Below are positions 58,313 through 64,000 of a DNA stretch of 64,000 nt, piece by piece. The notes beneath the pieces were generated by a model. That model was not told the origin of the DNA and ran no database searches. It saw nothing but the letters and a program-made list of their open reading frames with translations. A program made the translations under genes and the position numbers. Position 1 is the first letter of the stretch. Each line of letters starts with the position of its first letter. Source of the DNA: Fibrobacter sp. (lineage in GTDB: Bacteria > Fibrobacterota > Fibrobacteria > Fibrobacterales > Fibrobacteraceae); contig JAGCPF010000037.1 of NCBI GenBank assembly GCA_017642335.1, positions 51,276 through 115,275 of the forward strand, read 5' to 3'.

Positions 58313-59296
58313 ATGGAAAGCGTGTACATCGAAATAACGGATTCCTGCAACCTGCACTGCAGTTTTTGCCCCTGCGGAACGGCTGGTGATGCCGGCAATG
58401 CCGCGATGCCGCGGACCTTCATGCCGACCGAACTTTTCGAAAAATGCATCGCCGGAGCGCAAGAAATTGGCGCGAAGAACGTCTTTTTCCATGTCCTCGG
58501 CGAACCGACACTGCATCCCGGCTTCGCGCATTACCTCAAGAAGCTGGAACAGACGCCGCTCAGGCTCACGCTGACCACCAACGGCACCACCATCGAGCGC
58601 ACGGGCCGCCACATACTGGATTGCCCCGCAGTCCGCCAGGTGAACTTCTCGACGCACGCCTTCGCCGAACTCCCCCGCGAGACGGCAGAACGCCACTTGC
58701 AGAACGTGCTCGACTTTTGCCGCATCGCAGCCGTCGAACGCCCGGACCTCTACGTCAATCTGCGCCTGTGGAACGTGGGGGCGGCCGAAGCCACGCCCTG
58801 GAACCGCTACATGCTCGACTGCATCCGCGAAACGTTCGGGGTCGAGGTCACGCCGGGGCACTTTTGCAGCCGCCACAAGAGTTTCAATATCTCCGGGCGG
58901 ATTTATCTCCACGAAGACACACGTTTTGAATGGCCGGGGTCAAACAAGGTCACTTCGGCAAGCTCAGTGACCTTAGAGACCAGAGACGAGAATGGTGCGA
59001 CTGATTCGGCAGGCTCATCAACCGGCGCACCAACCGGAACACTTGTTCAGGGGACGTGTCGGGCGCTGGATACGCACGTGGCCATTCTCCACGACGGACG
59101 GGTCGTCGCCTGCTGCCTGGATTACAGCGGGCAAATCACGCTCGGGAACATCCAGGAAAACAGCCTAACCGAAATTCTCAAAGTCCCCCTCGCCCGCGAA
59201 CTTCGCGAAGGGTTCGCACAAAACGAGCTGCGCCACCCATTATGCAGGGCGTGCTCGTACTGCAAAAGATTTTCCCGAAAAAACAATAAAGCCTAA
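58313..59296 (+). CDS. Radical SAM protein with SPASM-like C-terminus
   Basis: 327 residues. The 4Fe-4S motif CNLHCSFC (Cys at about 11, 15, 18) follows YIEITDS, and a SPASM-like C-terminal region has CRALDTHVAILHDGRVVACCLDYSG and PLCRACSYC. Such proteins act in peptide or cofactor maturation. A low-complexity stretch (SASSVTLETRDENGATDSAG, about residues 216-235) between the two parts is encoded by palindromic repeats at 58946-59035 and is probably an inserted element. The frame is open from 58025, but the ATG at 58313 starts the recognisable domain. Confidence 0.85.
   Translation: MESVYIEITDSCNLHCSFCPCGTAGDAGNAAMPRTFMPTELFEKCIAGAQEIGAKNVFFHVLGEPTLHPGFAHYLKKLEQTPLRLTLTTNGTTIERTGRHILDCPAVRQVNFSTHAFAELPRETAERHLQNVLDFCRIAAVERPDLYVNLRLWNVGAAEATPWNRYMLDCIRETFGVEVTPGHFCSRHKSFNISGRIYLHEDTRFEWPGSNKVTSASSVTLETRDENGATDSAGSSTGAPTGTLVQGTCRALDTHVAILHDGRVVACCLDYSGQITLGNIQENSLTEILKVPLARELREGFAQNELRHPLCRACSYCKRFSRKNNKA
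58946..59035. repeat. Palindromic REP-like elements inside radical SAM gene
   Basis: AAGGTCACT/AGTGACCTT (58946-58954 with 58966-58974) encloses TCGGCAAGCTC. About 40 nt later GGTGCG and CGCACC flank a second TTCGGCAGGCTCA core. Between them lies an AGAGACGAGA segment like the CTCGTCT repeats elsewhere. The whole stretch is in frame. Confidence 0.65.
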
Positions 59297-60249
59297 AGCT
59301 GTTCGTCAATCAGCATCAGGATCTTCTGGATAGCAAATTCCGGATTGGATTCCGTATCGCCGCCCGCCGCGCGCACGTGGCCACCGCCGCCGAAAACCTT
59401 GGCGATAGCGTTCACGTCCACAACGTAGTTGCTGCGCAGGCTAATCTTGTACTTGCCATTGACCGGGTAAAGGAACACGGCGACTTCCGTGCCGCCCACT
59501 TCGCGGAGCGTGTCGATGACATTGCTCAGGTCGACCGGCTGGACATCAAATTTTGCCATGTCTTCCGGAGTCACGATTGAATACACCACCTTGCCGTCAA
59601 GGCCCATCTTGCAGTTTTCCAAGACGAACCCGGTAATCAGAGTCTGTTTGTAGGTGCGCGTATAGTAGGTTTCGTTCACAATCCTCGCGAAATCAACTCC
59701 CTTGTCAATCAGGTCGCCCACGACGTTCATGGTGCATTTGCCCGTACACGAATACTTGAACGCACCTGTGTCGTGGACAATGCCCAAGTAAAGGCAGCTT
59801 GCGGTTTCAGTGCTGATTTTGTTATTGTCCATCAAGAAATACAGCGTCTCGCACGTTGAACTGGATTGCGTCTCCAAGAAACACTTTGTACACAAATTCT
59901 GCGGATTGCTGACGTGATGGTCTATGTTGCATGTAAACTTCGCACTCTTTATGCACGGAACGCCATTTGCGCCGACTCGTTCGAAAGAGGGCGTATCCAG
60001 CATGAAGGCGATATCGCAGCCGCCTGCGAAAACGTTCTCGGAATACTGAGGCAAAACGATTTCGGCCCCCTTGAGTATTCCGTAGGTCTCGGGGAACTTT
60101 TCCAGAAAGACCTTGACATCGACCTGCGGGAAATTGTCCTTGATATAATTATAGAGCGCAAGAGCAGAGCCGACGCAATCCCCATCGGGGCGGACATGTC
60201 CGAAAATAGCGGCAGTCTTCGCGTTCAGCAACATTTCGTCAATCATCAT
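59293..60249 (-). CDS. DHH-family phosphoesterase (NrnA-like)
   Basis: Manganese-dependent nanoRNase / pAp phosphatase type. About 318 residues: DHH-like motif I in IFGHVRPDGDCVGSALAL, motif II region LDTPSFERVG, motif III in IDHHVSN and the DHHA1 GGGGHVRAAGG near the C-terminus. The start at 60249 (ATG) follows AAAGGA by 7 nt; the frame is open to 60318. It converges on the radical SAM gene, stops overlapping by 4 nt. Role: degrades short oligoribonucleotides and pAp, inferred from family. Confidence 0.88.
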   Translation of the reverse strand: MMIDEMLLNAKTAAIFGHVRPDGDCVGSALALYNYIKDNFPQVDVKVFLEKFPETYGILKGAEIVLPQYSENVFAGGCDIAFMLDTPSFERVGANGVPCIKSAKFTCNIDHHVSNPQNLCTKCFLETQSSSTCETLYFLMDNNKISTETASCLYLGIVHDTGAFKYSCTGKCTMNVVGDLIDKGVDFARIVNETYYTRTYKQTLITGFVLENCKMGLDGKVVYSIVTPEDMAKFDVQPVDLSNVIDTLREVGGTEVAVFLYPVNGKYKISLRSNYVVDVNAIAKVFGGGGHVRAAGGDTESNPEFAIQKILMLIDEQL

Positions 60250-60347
60250 CACCATCCTTTTACATAAATCCATCAACAAAGATATAAAAACGGGCCTGTA
60301 AAAAAACGACAATCTCAAAAATCCACGAATTAACCTATCTTTCTGTA

Positions 60348-61142
60348 ATGCAAATCACAATCCACGATTTCAGCGGAGTCTATTCGGAACAACAATTCAT
60401 GCAATCCCTGCGTGAATCGTCCGAAGCCCTTTGGCTGGACGGCTCCGGAATCGCGGGAACAGACTGCTACTGCGACGACGAGGCGGTCGCTGCCATACGC
60501 GGGCAAATCGCCGACGCGGGCATTACCGACGCGCGCGCGATTCACTTCATCGATGGCGGCAATTACCACTACATGAGCAAGATCTGGACAGACATGGTCC
60601 AGGAGCCGTTCACGCTTGTGGTTTTCGACCACCATCCCGACATGCAGGCGCCACGGTTCGGAGGAATCCTGAGTTGCGGAAGCTGGGTGCTGGAAGTCCT
60701 GAACACGAACAAATTCGTCGAGAAGGTCATCCTCGTCGGAGTCGCCGACCACCTCGTTGACGAAATCCGGCAAGAGATTGCTTCGGACGCTAGCAACGAC
60801 GCTCCCTCTATCCTGGACAAAGTAACCTTCATCAAGGAAAGCGAACTGGGAAAGGAGATCCCCGGCCAAGCCGGGGAAGACAAATCCCGTCTTTCGTCTA
60901 AGCTCTACCTTTCCATCGACAAGGATGCGCTCGCGCCCGCCTTCGCGGCCACGAACTGGGACCAGGGATCCCTCAGCACGGAATCCCTGAAAAGCATCAT
61001 CGCGGGTCTCGCCGCCAACCACAAGATTATCGGCGTCGACATTTGCGGGGAGCGCGCCCGCGACATCGAGGACTCTCGCGCCGACGCGCTGAACAGCGGG
61101 CTCAACCGCGAGCTCGCGGAATTCCTACTCGAAATCCTCTAG
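60348..61142 (+). CDS. Arginase/ureohydrolase-family protein, atypical metal site
   Basis: 264 residues. Segments line up with arginase-family motifs: FIDGGNYHYMSKIW (usual GGDH replaced by GGNYH), VFDHHPDMQ (usual DAHxD), SIDKDALAP (usual SxDxDxxDP, last Asp absent) and GVDICGE. The core metal ligands are therefore mostly kept but two are altered. A stretch KEIPGQAGEDKSRLSSK (about 170-186) is encoded by a palindromic repeat and interrupts the usual spacing. It may hydrolyse an amidino compound or have lost activity. Its 3' end overlaps the convergent GH5 gene by 18 nt. Confidence 0.75.
   Translation: MQITIHDFSGVYSEQQFMQSLRESSEALWLDGSGIAGTDCYCDDEAVAAIRGQIADAGITDARAIHFIDGGNYHYMSKIWTDMVQEPFTLVVFDHHPDMQAPRFGGILSCGSWVLEVLNTNKFVEKVILVGVADHLVDEIRQEIASDASNDAPSILDKVTFIKESELGKEIPGQAGEDKSRLSSKLYLSIDKDALAPAFAATNWDQGSLSTESLKSIIAGLAANHKIIGVDICGERARDIEDSRADALNSGLNRELAEFLLEIL
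60859..60899. repeat. In-frame palindromic repeat in arginase-like gene
   Basis: TCCCCGG/CCGGGGA (60859-60865 with 60871-60877) with loop CCAAG, followed by CGTCTTTCGTCT, the same unit as at 10203-10225. Confidence 0.65.
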
Positions 61143-63356
61143 TTCCATCCCGTGGATAGTGATGTCGTCCAGGTACCATTCTATGGTGGATTTCATGCCT
61201 TGAAGAATGCCATCGCCATTCTTGAATTCAATCTTATAAACGCGGTCCTTGGCCTTCTCCCATTCCCCACCGATGGATTCCAATTCGGAGTACCTTTCGG
61301 GAAGTAAAGCATCCACCCAAATTACATAGCGGGTCCATTCGTCACTCAAGCTAAATCCTCCATAGAAGCCAGCTTTCCAACCGGGATCACTAGACTTTGC
61401 GGCAATGGAGTCGCTATAGGCTGTAAAAAGTACCAGCCTTATTTTTCCCTGTCCCTTGGCCCAGAAGGAAATTGCTTCCATCTTGGAGAGATCGACATAA
61501 TTGCCGTCCTCACTTAAATTGAGGTTGAAAGCCCAATACGGAGAAACATTTTTTGGGATGTCGAGGGCATGCTTCATGTAAAGGCCATCTCCTGTATGTC
61601 CATCCGTCGTCTTGAACGAAGCCATCGTCGCCGTTTCGGAGCGGGTCCCGGCTTCGTTGGTCGTCACCACCGTATCGCAAGTTGTTCGGCCCTCGCAGCT
61701 ATTGTAGAAGCCCCATTTGAAATTCAAATCCAAGTCGCTAGACAACTTGCTTTTCGGGAAATCATCCCCAAAGTCTTCGATGACCGTAATTTTCGAAATT
61801 GCATCCAGGTCAGGGCGATTGGGAGCGACAAACTTTTCCTTCGGATTGAACAGCGCACGGAGCTTGTGCTCCACCCACTCATCCTTTTCAAAATAATACA
61901 CATAGTAATCGCCACCAAAATTATGCATCGCCGTCGCAAAACCAAAATAGTCTGCAATTTGGGTAATGGAGGTCAACCACCTTTCCACACTGGCATCATC
62001 CTTGATATAATAAATCGTACCATATTCACCTAAATATACAGGCATGTTGCCATGAGAGCTAGACCACAGAGCCACTTGTTCAAAGTCTTTATAAATTGCC
62101 ATTTTTTGGTTATTAGTCCCCTCCCAAGTTTCTTTTCCACAAGAATCAGCAGGCGGGGCACCAGATCCACAATTCGATGCAAATTTATATGGATCATAAT
62201 AATGGAAACTCGCCATTAAAAGTCCATTCGGGTCATCCAACTGCAGTTCATTCAAATTGTCTTTACTGTAATAATTTCTGCCACCCACAATAATAACACG
62301 AGCCGGATCTACCCCATGAATAATCTGGATAAGGCTATCCACTAAATTATTCCATTGCGTTGCCGTGATATACTCATCCGTAGTGGGTTCATTAGGCAAC
62401 TCAATAATCAATGAATCCGGAGATATATCCTTCATTTCATCTATTATCTGCCGATATATCTTTTTTTCGCAAGGTGAAGCCGTCTTATAAGTATAACTAT
62501 TAGAAGTCTTATTATTATCCGTCACCCTTTGGCTCATCAGAAGTTCATGTTCATCAACCACAGCAATCATGCCGTTTGCAATGGTATTATCTACAGCCCA
62601 TCTAACTTGTTTCATATACTCAGGATTTATCAAACATTCAGCTTTTTTCCCTATAAAATGAGTATCCCATCGTATTTGGAAGCGTATATGATCAAAGCCC
62701 TTGTCTGCTATCATCTTGAAATGCTTCTTTTCCAATCGGTCGTAATTGCTAGTATCTGTATACAAAGCCCAATCACTCATAAAAATATTGTCGTCGAATT
62801 CGCTAAAATTTTCTCTTCCTGAGAAGAACGCCGAAGCATTTATTCCTCGTTTCATCCGCTTTGCGAGTTTTTTCGCAAGGCCCGGCACCAGCCCGTGGCG
62901 GCCATTTTTGCCGTTCTTGCCGTTCAGGATTACACCCAGCGTGTCGCTGCCGCAAACGATTTTGAAGCCCGTGCTGTCGCCGCTTTCAAAGGCAACGCCA
63001 GAACAAGAGGCGCCATCCGCGCCATCGTTACCATCGGCACCTTTTTTCCCGTCGGCTCCGTTTTTGCCGTTGGTTCCGTCCTTTACGGCCGTCGTTGAGC
63101 CATCCTTGCCATTCAGGACATACCATTTTTCACTGTAGCAGACATATACGTCTTTTTCGTCCTCGGTTATGACGAACGAGCCGTTATTATCCTTGTCGCA
63201 GTCGGGAATGTCTTTTTCGGACGAGACCACATTAACAGATGCCTGGCGCACTTCGGTCACTTCCGTAACCTTCGTTACATTGTCCCAGCAGGCAGAAAAA
63301 AACAAGGTGACGGATATGGCAGCAGATGCTGCAAGAACACGGTTTAAATACTTCAT
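61125..63356 (-). CDS. GH5 endoglucanase-type lipoprotein with collagen-like stalk and CBM11
   Basis: 743 residues. Lipoprotein signal MKYLNRVLAASAAISVTLFFSAC (Cys 23). A Gly-X-Y stalk (NGKDGSTTAVKDGTNGKNG, GADGKKGADGNDGADG; about 80-120, again NGKNGKNGRHG near 145) holds the enzyme away from the membrane. GH5 domain about 165-530 with the acid/base Glu in ELPNEP and the nucleophile Glu in VYLGEYGT. CBM11 about 545-740 (DGLYMKHALDIPK, LSKMEAISFWAKGQGKIRL, STIEWYLDDITIHG). GGGAGG precedes the ATG. It follows the next gene by 15 nt in the direction of transcription. Confidence 0.93.
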   Translation of the reverse strand: MKYLNRVLAASAAISVTLFFSACWDNVTKVTEVTEVRQASVNVVSSEKDIPDCDKDNNGSFVITEDEKDVYVCYSEKWYVLNGKDGSTTAVKDGTNGKNGADGKKGADGNDGADGASCSGVAFESGDSTGFKIVCGSDTLGVILNGKNGKNGRHGLVPGLAKKLAKRMKRGINASAFFSGRENFSEFDDNIFMSDWALYTDTSNYDRLEKKHFKMIADKGFDHIRFQIRWDTHFIGKKAECLINPEYMKQVRWAVDNTIANGMIAVVDEHELLMSQRVTDNNKTSNSYTYKTASPCEKKIYRQIIDEMKDISPDSLIIELPNEPTTDEYITATQWNNLVDSLIQIIHGVDPARVIIVGGRNYYSKDNLNELQLDDPNGLLMASFHYYDPYKFASNCGSGAPPADSCGKETWEGTNNQKMAIYKDFEQVALWSSSHGNMPVYLGEYGTIYYIKDDASVERWLTSITQIADYFGFATAMHNFGGDYYVYYFEKDEWVEHKLRALFNPKEKFVAPNRPDLDAISKITVIEDFGDDFPKSKLSSDLDLNFKWGFYNSCEGRTTCDTVVTTNEAGTRSETATMASFKTTDGHTGDGLYMKHALDIPKNVSPYWAFNLNLSEDGNYVDLSKMEAISFWAKGQGKIRLVLFTAYSDSIAAKSSDPGWKAGFYGGFSLSDEWTRYVIWVDALLPERYSELESIGGEWEKAKDRVYKIEFKNGDGILQGMKSTIEWYLDDITIHGMELEDFE

Positions 63357-63371
63357 AAAGTCGCCTCCCTT

Positions 63372-64000
63372 TTACTGGAAATTTTGCAGATCCATGCCAT
63401 AAATAGTGATATCGTCCACGTACCATTCTACGGTGGATTTTTCTTCGGCAACGACATCGGCACCTTGCTTCAGCACAATCTTATAGACCCTGTCCTTAGC
63501 CTTGTCCCACTCGCCTCCTTTCTTTTCAAGAACGGAATATTTTTCAGGAATCAATGCATCGGGCCAAAGTACATATTGCGTCCAATCGTCATTCAAGGCA
63601 TATTCAACATTGAAACCCGCATTCCAATCAGATCCCTCCGCCGTAGCGATGGAATCGCTGTAAGCGGTTAGCAAGACAACCCTGATTCTCCCCTGCCCCT
63701 TGGCATAGAACGATATCGCCTTCATGTCGGAGAAATCAAGGTATGTGGGACGGCTTCCCGTATAGGGAACAAAATTGACTTGCAGCATGAAATAGGGGTC
63801 AATCCCTTTCGGGGCATCCGCCACAAACTTCATATAGAGTCCATCACCTGTATGGCCGTTCTCCGTCGTAAACGAAGCCAACGTCGTCGATTCAAAATTG
63901 GTTCCGCTTTCATTAGAAGCTACAACTACTTTGCAATCCGGATTATCTTTACAATTGCTGTAAAAATCCCATTTCTCGACATTGCCCAGCTCAGAAGACA
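63372..64000 (-). CDS. CBM11-containing cellulase, C-terminal part
   Basis: The 5' end lies beyond the window; the frame is open to the edge. The visible 208 residues align with the CBM11 of the neighbour: TENGHTGDGLYMKFVADAPK, FSDMKAISFYAKGQGRIRVV, STVEWYVDDITIYGMDL. It is probably the tail of a second GH5-CBM11 protein in the same operon. Confidence 0.85.
   Translation of the reverse strand, partial: SSELGNVEKWDFYSNCKDNPDCKVVVASNESGTNFESTTLASFTTENGHTGDGLYMKFVADAPKGIDPYFMLQVNFVPYTGSRPTYLDFSDMKAISFYAKGQGRIRVVLLTAYSDSIATAEGSDWNAGFNVEYALNDDWTQYVLWPDALIPEKYSVLEKKGGEWDKAKDRVYKIVLKQGADVVAEEKSTVEWYVDDITIYGMDLQNFQ

Noticed and set aside
1..64000. tRNA, rRNA, tmRNA or insertion sequence
   Set aside because: No cloverleaf, rRNA core sequence, tmRNA tag frame, transposase or terminal inverted repeats could be identified by reading.

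Overview
The window looks like a chromosome segment of a fibre-degrading Fibrobacter (F. succinogenes-type). Evidence: lineage-restricted families (the paralogous lipoprotein family known as TIGR02171, a FISUMP/TIGR02145 protein, a TIGR02147 protein), a tandem array of GH11 xylanases plus GH8 and GH5 glycosidases, Ser-rich linkers, C-terminal domains resembling type IX secretion sorting domains, and recurrent TATATTTG-like -10 elements. No rRNA, tRNA, CRISPR array or insertion sequence was recognised.

Layout. 0-4.2 kb: housekeeping genes on + (YchJ-type partial, argC, obg, HU, smpB, amidase). 4.2-9.4 kb: minus-strand lipoprotein pair, YebC, a Lys-rich secreted protein and a phosphohexomutase. 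9.6-11.9 kb: a small exported protein, dapA and an acidic Cys-cluster protein. 12.0-19.2 kb: five tandem GH11 xylanase genes, each followed by its own terminator; one carries a CBM6 and one has Asp in place of the nucleophile Glu. 19.2-23.6 kb: gyrA, surE and a TrmH-family methyltransferase. 23.6-43.9 kb: the most unusual region, with five members of the TIGR02171 family (FGE/sulfatase-like domain, TolB-like propeller, SGNH-like C-terminal domain). Four of these lie with an AlgX-like SGNH lipoprotein, a transglutaminase-like protein and a polytopic GT-C-like membrane protein in a seven-gene, tightly spaced minus-strand array. A propeller protein and a GH8 glycosidase lie beside it. 43.9-45.6 kb: overlapping TIGR02147/FISUMP gene pair.

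45.7-56.6 kb is a more AT-rich accessory island: a short ORF6N protein, a candidate structured RNA, a complete type I restriction-modification system (hsdM, hsdS, hsdR), a KAP-type P-loop NTPase, a metallophosphoesterase and an AlbA_2/Schlafen-type ATPase-HTH protein. 56.7-61.1 kb returns to housekeeping and atypical enzymes (rdgB, dus, radical SAM, NrnA-like DHH, arginase-like). 61.1-64 kb holds tandem cellulase-type genes: one complete GH5-CBM11 lipoprotein with a collagen-like stalk, and the 3' end of a second CBM11 gene.

The strongest candidates for undescribed biology are (1) the TIGR02171/SGNH lipoprotein array, inferred to handle a surface glycan; (2) a roughly 150-nt RNA upstream of hsdM with four nested helices and a competing, U-tract-terminated pairing; (3) short palindromic repeats sitting in frame inside three protein genes; and (4) a recurrent -10-like motif 4-8 nt upstream of start codons, suggesting leaderless transcripts.
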